DNA of 64,000 bases from Zasmidium citrigriseum (lineage: Eukaryota; Ascomycota; Dothideomycetes; Mycosphaerellales; Mycosphaerellaceae): positions 186,001-250,000 of the forward strand of contig NHNW01000037.1 in assembly GCA_002786025.1 (NCBI GenBank), given 5' to 3'. A model generated the notes under the pieces. It was not told where the DNA came from, did no database searches, and was given only the letters and a program-made list of their open reading frames with translations. Shown piece after piece: positions 30,872 to 41,014 of the stretch. The position numbers and the translations under genes are program-made. Numbering within the stretch: position 1 is the first letter of the stretch; every line of letters begins with the position of its first letter.

Positions 30872-32277
30872 CTTTCGGTTTGAGGGCTCAGATGTTTGGC
30901 GATCTTTACGTAGCTTAGATTGGGCGTGAAGTTATAGATAGCATACATTCAGACTTCTTGAAATTGAACGTCGATCTTGATTCTTCCAGTGAGGCCTCAA
31001 GCAAAGCCGTCATACATTACTCAATCGCAGCTCCCTCATGTATCCATGGCGGCTATTCCAATTACTCCCAACCTCATGAAACGACACCGTTGTATCTATG
31101 TTCATGTCTTTCAAGTGAGAAAACATGTCAAGTCGATGCGGTGTTGTAATAGCTTTCGATACAATTCCTTAAGCTGAGCAGGCTCCGCTATTTGGCTGTG
31201 CAAGGTTATGCTCAAGCCCGTTATCGTAGGCTGCTCCTTCTACTTGTTGCTCTCACATTTCAAGCGAGTGATATGCGCTCGAAGGTCGCCCCTCTTGTTC
31301 TACAATTCCCGAACCGCTTCTCTTACGAATCCCTATAAGCAGACGTTATTATCCTCACCTCATACAGCGACGCCTTCTTAGTTTCCTTCTGCTCTCATTA
31401 GGATACGACACCTTCTTCTTGTTGCTCTCGCGCTGCTGCTTAATTGCCTAAACGTCTATCTCTGCCGCAGCATGTTGAGCGTACGCATAACGGTTGCTTG
31501 CGCCGAACTCGAAGTTCTAGGTAGCTATATTAGACGGAGGCTAATAAAGTGTCTCTAAGCCCTCTTTGCCACAGGCTACGATATCTAGTGTGCAAAATAG
31601 CAACGAGGCTTTAATAGGAAGCAGGATGAGCCCAAACTACATAAGCGGTACGCACAAATAATCTTGCATCCAAAGACCCTAAAAGTTTAGATTTCATACA
31701 TGCCTCCCGAAATTGCAATGTCTTACCACTCTAATCTTCTATTACTATCTTGAAGTAGTGAATATATTGCGCTTCATGCCTCGTATTATACATTGTATAA
31801 ACTGAGATGCACATGGCATTACCTTTATCAACTAACACATCTGCTTTCAAATGTGCTTAAAGCGCTAGATTCACCGTTGCAAAGGTAAGTGAATCTAAGA
31901 CTCGACCCGTGCCTTCCTAATCGGGAAGCTTCAGCAGCGCTTTAGTGGCACTTCGTATTCAGGCATGCGACAATAGCATGTGGCAGCCATTGTGGACTGT
32001 TCGATCCTCCAACTGTTAAAAAGCCCGACTTCTGCTCTCCAACTTCCTTCCTCCATCACGTCCACCAAACCAGCAACCAACGGCGACCAGTGCCTTCCTC
32101 GAGCAACAGCAACTTCCCTACCCAGCCTTCCGCTTCATCTGCACGACACAATCTACCCCTACTGCATTTGTATCACTTTACCCCGAGCCAGCGCCATGAG
32201 AAATGAGCTAACAACCGACGTAGACCTGAACTCTTCTCCAGCCTCGCACCGGCTCTTCACCATATCAACGCGACACC
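30872..32277. other. Longest gap of the P array, partly A/T-rich
   Basis: 1.4 kb without a supportable gene. From about 31150 to 31960 the sequence is visibly richer in A/T and full of short stops, unlike its flanks; it may be decayed repeat DNA. The last 310 bases contain the P7 promoter element and leader. Confidence 0.35.
31967..31983 (+). promoter_or_regulatory. Promoter element shared by P6 and P7 (P7 copy)
   Basis: Same 17 bases as at 27797-27813. CATGTGG begins 301 nt before the P7 ATG. Confidence 0.5.
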
Positions 32278-34638
32278 ATGGAGATCAACCACCACTTCGA
32301 TGCACACGATTGGTACTTCGACAATCCCGTTAACACAGACGGCAATCAAGACCATCACGACCACCAGCACCACCATGGTAGCAGAGGGCTTTCCGCTTCC
32401 GGCGCCGGCGCTTCTGTACAGGCGGCTCATGACTCGACTGGCCAATTCCAGCAAATCTCTACCTCATATGCCGAAGTCCAGAGCAATGCTGGTTCCACGC
32501 ACCTCGGTCAGACTGGCCACGCTCAGCCAGTCTACACCTCCTACGGCTTGGTATCAGTGCAGCCGACCACGCCCACTTCTGCCCCGAATACCGCGTACAG
32601 CTTCCACCCCGGTCAGGAGCCGGTTGGCAACCCCTTGCAGCATATCGAGCGCTCGAGCACGTTGCGACCTACCAATGGTGTCTCTGATGAACAGGAGCAG
32701 GATTCGAACACGCCGTTCCAACCTACCGAGGAGCAAACTTCTGGAAATGGATATGAGGGCAATTTCTACCGTGAAGGGGCCAAGAACATATTTGACAAGA
32801 GCCTTGCCGAACTTGCGGCTGAAGAGGGAGATGCTGTCACACCAGATGTCTCATACACTGCAGGGCAGCCGCCTCGTGCTCCTGAATACGGCGACAATTC
32901 CCAAGCCTTCGACAGGAGACCACAGCCTCAACTTCCTCCAGAGATGCCGATACAAAACCAAGACGACGTCTTCGTTCCTCCAAAACAGAGCAAGACTTCC
33001 AACAACAGCCCTTACAACCAGCAACAGCGTTCGTCCAATCTCGGCGACTTCACGCATACTGCTAGCAACGCCTTTGCCAACCGCCCCTGTGGTGACCATG
33101 ATGAGATTCCTAACGCGCTTCGAGAGCCACGGACTCAGCCGTTCTCGAGTCAACATCTTCAACAAATGACTGGCGCTGGGAACGAGCCTGCTCTCCACGC
33201 GGGCAACAGAAACCGCACCCAAGAAGCAGGCGACCATCTTGCGAGTACAAGTGCTGATACTCAGCGTCGTGGTCTGATGAACGGTCAGCGCAACCAAAAC
33301 GATATGCCCGCTGGAAACCAACTCACACCTGCAACGCCGCTGCAGCCTGTGCGGCCGAAGCGGAAACGTGAGCCCTTACGTCCCAACGACCCTATCCTCA
33401 AGTCGGAAGCTGGCCAGAAGGGCAAGACAAATATGTCCAAACTCCAGAGGAAAGTCATCAAGGACAATCTCCGCTCCAACTTCGAGTCTGATGAGGAGGA
33501 AATTTCGACATCTTCGCCCCGCGTCCCTAGCACGCAGACTCCACGCACACCACAGCCTCCTGCTATCCCCACTTCCAGAAAGCGTCCAAGGCTGGGCGAT
33601 AGCCAAACAGCAAACCCTACTCCGGCTGCTGAGGTCATTGTAATCACGTCTTCTCCAGAGCCTGAGACAAGCAGCACTTTTTCCACTCCGACCAACAGAG
33701 GCAAGGCTGCTCAAGCTCGTGACCGCCCACCCCAGACAGGCTTGGCAACCCCCCATCCATCAGGCGGCCATGTGAACGACCAGAGCCCCGGCCATGGTGT
33801 ACAAGATATGCGGTCTCCTCCACCATTTCCACCTTTGAAGGCGAGCTCGAATGCGAATGGGAAGAAGCGCCAGCTTTCACCAGCGGAAGCTTCTCCATCG
33901 AGACAACCGAGCTCTGACATGGTGGAACCGCCGAGTGAGAAGAGTATCGAGATACTAAACGCCTTCGAAGCTGGCATGGGCATCCCCATGTCCATGACTA
34001 TGATGCGAACAGTCAACGGTGTCGATCAATCCATGAGAAAAGCAAAGCAAGCTTCTGATCGGCTGTACAGTGGATCCGGTCGGCACAAGCTGGGCTTCTC
34101 TGGTGATCGAGACGACATCGATCTGGTATGCCACAACCCGAGCAGCATTCGTATGGTCCTGCTCGGTGCTTTGGAGTTCGTGCCAGCAGCTATTGGTCAG
34201 GAGTTTTATGATGAAGGCAACCTTCGACAGCTCGGCGAGATCAAGAAGATGCTACTCAACGAGCACGCTAGGATCGATGCCGGGGCTAGGATTCTCATGC
34301 TGGTGCACAAGGCCATCGAGATCCACGAATTCGGACTTCCAATGTCAGAGATCGATACCCGCGGCTTCTCAGACGAAGATATCGCTTATGACAACCTGGG
34401 CCCGGACGTCAAGATTCTCAAGAGATGCAAGACGGACTGCAGCCACGGAATCGATCGCAGCTTGAGCTGCCTTGAGCGTCTGCAACTGATTGCGGAAGTT
34501 CTCAAGGAGAACAAGTACATCGCGAACGAGCTGCTCTCGGGATCTCACCCATCGGATTTCACCGCCTTCATCTGTGCGCCAAGTAAGTACAACAAGCTGA
34601 CGACTGGCAATAGTGCTGGGGATATGAATGAAAGCTAA
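32278..34638 (+). CDS. P7: family member with shortened C terminus
   Basis: One exon, 786 aa, ATG at 32278 (MEINHHFDAHDWYF). Residues 1-560 are disordered, Q/N/T/P-rich, with basic stretches (RPKRKREP, RKRPRLGD). The family domain is at about 610-775: VLLGALEF, IHEFGLP, CLERLQLIAEVL, NKYIANELL, ICAPSKYNKLTTGN. The chain stops nine residues later, so the basic tail of P6 is missing. The codons for SKY contain GTAAGT and could act as a donor to an AG at 34649 (end at 34696), but splicing would destroy the conserved APxxY motif, so the unspliced reading is preferred. Function unknown. Confidence 0.83.
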   Translation: MEINHHFDAHDWYFDNPVNTDGNQDHHDHQHHHGSRGLSASGAGASVQAAHDSTGQFQQISTSYAEVQSNAGSTHLGQTGHAQPVYTSYGLVSVQPTTPTSAPNTAYSFHPGQEPVGNPLQHIERSSTLRPTNGVSDEQEQDSNTPFQPTEEQTSGNGYEGNFYREGAKNIFDKSLAELAAEEGDAVTPDVSYTAGQPPRAPEYGDNSQAFDRRPQPQLPPEMPIQNQDDVFVPPKQSKTSNNSPYNQQQRSSNLGDFTHTASNAFANRPCGDHDEIPNALREPRTQPFSSQHLQQMTGAGNEPALHAGNRNRTQEAGDHLASTSADTQRRGLMNGQRNQNDMPAGNQLTPATPLQPVRPKRKREPLRPNDPILKSEAGQKGKTNMSKLQRKVIKDNLRSNFESDEEEISTSSPRVPSTQTPRTPQPPAIPTSRKRPRLGDSQTANPTPAAEVIVITSSPEPETSSTFSTPTNRGKAAQARDRPPQTGLATPHPSGGHVNDQSPGHGVQDMRSPPPFPPLKASSNANGKKRQLSPAEASPSRQPSSDMVEPPSEKSIEILNAFEAGMGIPMSMTMMRTVNGVDQSMRKAKQASDRLYSGSGRHKLGFSGDRDDIDLVCHNPSSIRMVLLGALEFVPAAIGQEFYDEGNLRQLGEIKKMLLNEHARIDAGARILMLVHKAIEIHEFGLPMSEIDTRGFSDEDIAYDNLGPDVKILKRCKTDCSHGIDRSLSCLERLQLIAEVLKENKYIANELLSGSHPSDFTAFICAPSKYNKLTTGNSAGDMNES

Positions 34639-35409
34639 CGAAGAAATAGGGAAGACACATCTCTGCTGGAGAGGCGAGTGCGGAAACTACCGATGAGGCA
34701 GAGAATTAGAGAGAAGAGACATTTGACAGTGCACCTTTCCCCATCTTGTTCTCGCCGGGCGCTGCTTTGAGGCAAGAGACCACTTCAGCTAGCAGAGGAG
34801 CTTGACCCCATGGACGATCGATTAGATTGATGCGAAGGTCTTGCGGGATCGTGCATATTAGATCAGGCTCAGAATCATGTACACTTTATATTTTCCATCG
34901 AAAATACTCAGCATGCAACACTTTCCAATTTCCTCGCTTCTTCAAGCCACCCAAGCCTTCCAAGCCAGCCCATTGCTTGGCCTACGAAGATCAGTTACAT
35001 TGATCGACAGCCTCATAGGCAAGAAAAGGCAAGTCCAAGACTTGATTGTCCGGAAGAAGCGAGTAGTACTAACCACTCAAATCTGCTATCTGCAGCATGC
35101 GGTCTTGTTTTTAGCATGTGGTACTACTACGGCTTTTGGTCGTTGTTCAGAGCTATGTCTGCCAATGCTTTAAGATGTAGATCGTAGTCGATCACTTCTG
35201 TATATCTCAAAGTATAGCGAGACTTGTATAACAAGAGCCGAGAAGATGCGTTGGTCTCGTTACATGGTGCGAGGAAATCCAGCGACACCTTCCCCGGATG
35301 GAATGGATGCAGGAGGTGCTCAGCCTTGTTAGAGAAGGATAAAAGGACATGCAGCTTCCACAACCTCACGTATCTCCATTACTCCGTTTCCGACAACCAA
35401 GCATCCACA
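34639..35409. other. Intergenic, end of the P array
   Basis: No gene seen. P7 3' flank and the promoter of the secreted peptidase-like gene. Confidence 0.4.
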
Positions 35410-35994
35410 ATGAAGGTACGAATACTCCAAACATGCCATCCCTTCCCAATGCTGACCGCTTCCAGCTCACAACCCTCACCACCGTCTTCACCCTAGCCCT
35501 CGGCGTTATCGCCCTCCCCACAAACGAAAAGCGATCCGGCACACCCCTGACCCAATCCCAAGCCCAATCCCGCCTTCAATCAGCCGGCATCTCCGCCGTC
35601 TCCTCCGGCGGCTGCACGACAAGAACCAACCCCAAGTGTACCTCCTACGAAGGCATCCTCTCCGGCACAGTCGACGGCGCCGTCACCTTGAAGGGAGCCT
35701 GCGGTTGCGATGTGACTATCACAGGTGGCACCGAGACTGGCCATGCAAGCGGAACGTATAGCCATGAGAATAGTTATAAGCTGGACTTTCGAAAGAACAG
35801 TGCTTTGAATGATTATGTTACGACGAGGTTTGCGAGGATTGGGAATCGGGGGGATGGGTATCCGCAGTGGCAGTCTGCTGCTGGGAATATTTATTGTGTA
35901 AGTCGACTCTTGGGCTCTCATATTGATAAGATTCATGGCTGATGTTGTTTCGCAAAGGACGAGGGGAATCATTGGGATGTGCTATACTATTAAA
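35410..35994 (+). CDS. Small secreted protein resembling M15-type peptidases
   Basis: Exons 35410-35415, 35466-35897 and 35959-35994 give 157 aa; exon 1 is just ATG AAG. The signal peptide is MKLTTLTTVFTLALGVIALP. The mature part has GCTT and KCTSYEGI, a CGC pair, then ITGGTETGHASGTYSHENSY with KLDF, and ends DEGNHWDVLYY. The SH-x6-D and HWD pattern agrees with the His/Asp/His zinc ligands of M15 D-Ala-D-Ala peptidases and phage endolysins. If active it would cut bacterial peptidoglycan peptides outside the cell. The assignment rests on motifs seen by eye; the catalytic Glu could be the E of DEGNHWD. Very short for the family and with added cysteines, as expected for a secreted fungal form. 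It converges on the next gene with 106 bases between. Confidence 0.7.
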
Positions 35995-36100
35995 TGACCA
36001 AGAGCCATGCTGGCTAGATCGCGTATACCAGTGTTGCCGGTCTCATCAACACATCATTGCACAGATCCCTCCCGCTGTCCCTTTGCCCATCCAAACCCCC

Positions 36101-36612
36101 CTAATAAGTAACAGCACAGCAAGTGCAGTACGCAAAGAAACCATCACCAGAACAGTCGTTGCAGTTGGTTTCAGTTGACTTGGGCCCATCCATCCCATTG
36201 ATCCTCGCATGACACTCACTCGGACTCACACCATGCGCAATCCCACAACTCTCAAAATTGAGCAATCCACCACCGTAATGCCCCTCCGAGGCATCGACGC
36301 CAAAAGCCTGGCCGTTGTAATCCCCGTTGGTGATGTAGCATGCACCTGGTCACGGTTAGGCTGGAAGTGTGGACGGGAATGGTACTGACCAGCGCCCTGG
36401 GTGAGTTTGCCTTGCATTTGGCCGCCGTTGAAGGTCAGACGGGTTCCGTCGTCTGCGTAGGCGACGAGGAAGGGGTCTTCGCAGAAGGATTGGCCTGTGC
36501 CTCCTGCGGGGGGATTGATTGAGCTTGTGCAGCGGGAAATGGCTTTGAAGACGAGGCCGTTGATTGCGGCTGGGGCGGCGAGGGCCAGGGCGAGTTTGAT
36601 GAGGGAAGGCAT
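36101..36612 (-). CDS. Small secreted cysteine-rich protein
   Basis: Two minus-strand exons, 36612-36390 and 36345-36101, separated by a 44-nt intron; 155 aa. Signal peptide MPSLIKLALALAAPAAINGL. Ten cysteines in the mature protein, including a dense C-terminal group (NCNDCSGDG and YCTCCAVTY). Glycine-rich middle (GHYGGGLLNF). No family recognised. Size, signal peptide and cysteine content are typical of secreted effector-like or antimicrobial proteins of filamentous fungi, which is a class description, not a function. The splice is supported by frame continuity to the cysteine-rich end; reading through the intron gives a frame without the cysteines. Confidence 0.72.
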
Positions 36613-37552
36613 TTTGGTTGGGGGGCTGGGTTGATGGTCGTGAGTCTCGATTTTTGGTGATGGGAATGTGTGTCTAGGGGTTTGATGGAGGGGGGTATAA
36701 ATACCCGTGCTTCTAGTCTCCTCGTGAGATCTTCACCTCGATGCTGAGGGACATTATGATCCTTCGCATGGGCGATCCGGCGATGCAACAAGACTCAGGA
36801 ACATCATTTGGGCTGTAGTCTCTCTTTGGAGCAAGCCGAAGTTGTTTGAATTACGACTTGGCAATCGATGTGATCTACGAATTGCAAGACTGTTATGGAA
36901 GGTATGTTGATGGTGTCGCTTCACAATGATGGTAGCGAGGACGGCATTTGCCCACAGACTCTTCTTGCGGCATTCCGAAGATCGGGGCGGTGCTTCATGA
37001 TGCTCGATCTTCATCCATGTTATTGTCTTTAGGTGAAGTGCCAAAATTTCCCCGTAGGGTCAACAATTCTGAAGGATCATAACTCAATTATCCACCAATC
37101 CGTCTCCTACAAGCCCGACTATTAGATTTAGCGTTGGAAGCCTTACTGCTCGTGACGTTGCTGGTCAATCTCAGGACCAATCAGCTGCCTCGTCCCGAGA
37201 CTAACGAAAGAATGGCAGTCGCTTTGTGCTGGAGCTTAGTCTGCAACTCCTGGATCATCATACATGCTATGTTTCAGACGTGCTCTCTGCTTTGGGATCC
37301 ATGGGGATCATTGCATTCATGATCGATCGTCCAGGTATACGAGGTTAGGACGCCTTGCGCTTCACGGGTTCGCTGTTCTTGGAAGCGCCCGACCATGAGC
37401 GCAGCCCCAGCAGGGAGACGTCACTACTGCTGCCAAAGAACCGTCACCACTCAGGCTGCTCGGTCCAGGATTTCGTGATCGCCGAAACCAAATCGACTAT
37501 TGCCCCGTAGCCCTCTCTTCACGCCTCTCGAAATGCCGCAAACCTCTTCGCC
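36613..37552. other. Intergenic, secreted protein gene to BTB gene
   Basis: 940 bases. Contains the promoter of the cysteine-rich protein gene. No protein-like frame on either strand. Confidence 0.4.
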
Positions 37553-38292
37553 TCATGGCCGCGCCGGACCTGAAGGCACCATATAATCAGGCCAGTGCGG
37601 GCACGTATTGAAGCGAGCTCGATCGATCCGATGATCAAAGATGCCGACAACAGTCTCAAAAGCCCTAGCAGTAGCAAGAAACCCTTTAAGGGAGCCGTGG
37701 GAAGTAACGTCGTCGAAAACATCCGGCGTGGCTGTGCCATATCGATATATGGCCAGCACCGCTTCCTCCATCATGAGATGCCTCAGCTTCGAACCTCGAG
37801 CGGTGCCGTCGATCGCCAACTTCAACGTCTCGACGCTCGGTCGATGGGTCGTCAGCCGCGTCAAGAGAACCGTCATGGTCGCGTTCTGGAAGGCGGGAAT
37901 GTCGTACTTGTCGCCCAAAATCCAGCAGCGGGTCAATTGGTCCAGCGCGCGGGTATAGTCGACATCAGGGTCGCGGATCTCGACGGAAGGAAGCTTGCGT
38001 TTGAAAATCCAGTGGATGAGGATTTTCCAGCAGTCGATGTCGTCCTCGGGGAAAGCGATCTTGCCCTCTCGACCCTCTTTGGTGTGAGGCTTGAGGGCAT
38101 TGATGAAGAACTGAGAGACTTCTTCCAGCAGGAGTTTCGAGACTTCGAAAGTCTCTGAGGAGGGAGCTTGGCCGACTGTGATTTCGATTTGCCAGTCGTC
38201 GCGGACTTGGCTGGGGCGGTTAGCGTGAGAGGCGGGATGCGGGTGTAGAGGATGTTTGCTTACTTGCATAGAGCTTCTGCGTTCGTTTCCAT
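37553..38292 (-). CDS. BTB/POZ domain protein
   Basis: Two minus-strand exons, 38292-38264 (29 nt) and 38210-37553, give 228 aa (METNAEALCNQVRDDWQIEI). The BTB fold spans about residues 14-90: ITVGQAPSSETFEVSKLLLEE, SQFFINALKPHTKEG and IAFPEDDIDCWKILIHWIF. A helical region follows (TRCWILGDKYDIPAFQNATM), as in many fungal BTB proteins. Family members dimerise and often link substrates to cullin-3 ligases. The frame of exon 2 continues upstream into a Ser/Arg-rich stretch to 38581, but joining that over the intron would break the frame, so the short exon was chosen. The end (HWPDYMVPSGPARP) is unusual but in frame. Confidence 0.75.
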
Positions 38293-38906
38293 CTTCGTCG
38301 GAGGGGTCGAGATCGGATGGTTGGCGATGTCTACGAAATGCTCCGTGTCGTCCTTTACTTATCCCCACGGCGCCTGATCGAGCCGTGGACTTCTTTTCAG
38401 CAGACCGAGACTTGTCTCTCGCGCTTTGAGACTTGCAGAAAGTGAAGGTCGAACACTCACCTTCCGCAAGAACCTCCATAATAAACCCGCCACACGGACG
38501 CTCTGCGATCTTGGAGATGTATGGTACGAGTCGGCTAAACAAGCAGCTTATAAGTAATGGACGTCGCCTTATGAGCCACAAGTAGCAACCATAGCCGGTG
38601 TCTCCTCAGAGGTGAAGGAGAAGCCTTTGCATACCGACGACTTCGCTCGAACCAGCGGCACTGCAAAACCTTGGCATCATTGCGTCTCGATTGCCAGAAA
38701 ATTGAAGATTAGAGGTGAAGTCTGTATGTCACAGACCTGCAAATCTGCGACATGAAATAGTCGGTAGGACCTGCTTCTGAGGAATCATCAACTGTACAAT
38801 CAGTCTGTATCAGGATTCTGTGGCGCCAGACGCCCATGCTTCTAGACTCTAAACCTCACTGTACATATACCTTTTCTATTCCATGTATCCGCCATCCGTC
38901 GCTCGC
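38293..38906. other. Intergenic, BTB gene to NADH dehydrogenase gene
   Basis: Promoter of the BTB gene and 3' flank of the NADH dehydrogenase gene. No separate gene supported. Confidence 0.4.
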
Positions 38907-41014
38907 TCAGTAATTCATCATATCTGCATCAAAGTCAGCACACTCCCCACCAGAACAACGAAATTAAGCTCACCTCTCCCAAACAGCGCCCTCTTACTCC
39001 AATCCATCGCCAAAAGCATCCTCGTCCTCAAACTCACGCTCTGCGCAAAGTAGATCGAGCGCCAGAGGTACACCGCCAACAACCCACCACCCCACCCGAG
39101 ACCATTGAAATCGAAAATGGCGGCGTTGCCAATGTACGCCAGACTGCCCATATGCTTGTACTCGAAAGCCTTGTACACCGCCTCATCGACATCGCCATCG
39201 AGGATATCGTTCAGCTTCATGCCCATCTCGGCTTGTGCGAGTTTGTTCAGTTTGCGGCCGAGGTACACGCCCTGCTGGTTGGCGCGCTGGGCGGTGGCAG
39301 GGAGGGAGGTCAGTTTGCTGTCAATCTGTTTCAGGAGTTCGCTGAGCTCGCCGAAGTCGAGGGTTCCGCTCTTGTCCTTGTCATATTGTTCGAAGAGCTT
39401 GCCTAGTCGTCGGAGATGGTCGTTGGCTTGTGGGAATCGGGTCTTGACTCGTTTTGCGACTTCGCACCATTGGTTGTAGCTGATCTTCATTGTCTCGGGG
39501 TCCTTACCCTTTTCCCAGGCGAGAGTTCTGAGGAAGGTTATGATGTGGTCGGAAACGTTGTTTTGGACTGTGCTGCAGTCGCCAATGGCGTAGACGTCTC
39601 CGAGAGGGGCTCCGGCAAGACGAAGATGAGTATCAGTTTCTAGGGCGTGTCGGTTATTTTGGCTGTCGAACTTCTTTGCCAGGTTTTGAGAGAATTCGGT
39701 TTGGGAGACACCAGTTGACCAGAGACAGAATCCCATGGGAAGCTCTTTCGTCACAGTATGGCCTTCGCTGTCCTTCTGGGTGAACAGAATTCGATCGGCC
39801 TTGACTTCCTTGACTCGCGAGTTGGTCTGAACATCTACATTGTCGTGTGCTAGTCGGTCTTCGGCGTATTTGCTGAGAGCTTCATCGTAGGTGTTGAGAA
39901 TGTGTCCTCTAGACTGAATGACGTGCACGGAGATTTCGTTTCGCAGCAGCTTGGGGTAGAACTTGGTCAGATCCTCGTTCAGCATATCGTAGAGCTCAGC
40001 TGCGAATTCGACACCAGTGGGACCTCCTCCAGATACAACGAATGAGAGCAACCGTCTTCGCTCGTCATCTGGTGTGGTGGGGAGAGATGCGACTTCGAGA
40101 TTTCTGATGACGGCGTTTCGGATTCGGCGAGCATCGGTAATATCCTTGAGGAAGTGGCAATGCTCTAGGCCTTTAACGCCGTGCGGGTTGGTGGTTGATC
40201 CAACACCAATGACCAGCTTGTCGTAGGGAATGTAGAATCGCTGTTTGTTGCCCTCGGAATCCTGCGACTCGACTTCAACCAGCTTGTTGCTAAAGTCCAC
40301 GTCCATAGCCGATGCCTTCAAAAAGTGTCCCTTTACTCGTCGGATGATCTTGCGAATCGGCTCAACCAAGCTTCGGAACTCCAATGTTCCCACGGTTGCA
40401 GATGGCAGCATAGGCGTGAAGAGGAAGTGATTTGAGGGAGATACGACTGTGACGTGATACTCTCCAGGTATCAAAGCCTTTAAAAGCGCAACGCTGCCCC
40501 ATCCCGTGCCCAGAATGACCAGCTTTGGCTTGTGTTTCGCTGCCCGCATGGCTTCATCTTCCTCATCATCCACAAAGTATTCTGCGATCGGCAGGTTTTT
40601 CGGCCCTCCTTTTCGCGGATTCAATGCCAGCTCAGAAACGGAAAGCTCGATCGTGTCAGGGTCCTCGCGATATGTTGTCGCATCGTAGATGAAGAAGGCA
40701 ACGACAAGGCCACCGCTCATAACAATGAAGAGGCCGAGGTATGCCAACGACCTGTAGCAATAGTGGAGGATCTTGGACTTGGGCTTCTTGGGCGCCTCTG
40801 TCGATTGGAAGCGCGCTTGGATGCATTTTGGTGTTGATCGTTGGAGGCTTCGTCGTACGATTCGGGGGAGTGGCTGGGAGACGAATGATCGCTTGGACGC
40901 TGTTATCGAGGACCGTACGAAAGCATGGGCGGTTCTGTCCGTGATGGTAGGCTGTCGGAGAGGCTGTAGGAGGGAGCGAGCAGAGCCGGACAGGGCTCGC
41001 TGCATGGGAAGCAT
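38907..41014 (-). CDS. nde1: External alternative NADH:ubiquinone oxidoreductase with EF-hand
   Basis: Exons 41014-38974 and 38923-38907 (17 nt) on the minus strand; 685 aa. It oxidises cytosolic NADH and reduces ubiquinone without proton pumping, on the outer face of the inner mitochondrial membrane. Evidence: an Arg/Ser-rich presequence (1-75), a membrane anchor (about 93-110), FAD motif VILGTGWGSVALLKAL (GxGxxG at 169-174), NADH site VVSGGGPTGVEFAAEL, YAIGDCS, and an EF-hand loop DKDKSGTLDFGEL inserted in the C-terminal half, as in the calcium-responsive fungal NDE1 enzymes. The last intron (GTGAGC to GCAG) gives the family-like end FGRDMMNY; without it the frame ends in a hydrophobic stretch. 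Divergent from the UPF0643-type gene. Confidence 0.92.

Noticed and set aside
34583..34649. 67-nt intron at the end of P7
   Set aside because: Good splice sites, but removing it deletes the conserved APxxY segment; kept only as a finding.
37595..38158. 187-codon plus-strand frame opposite the BTB gene
   Set aside because: Shadow of the minus-strand gene; no start context and no family pattern.
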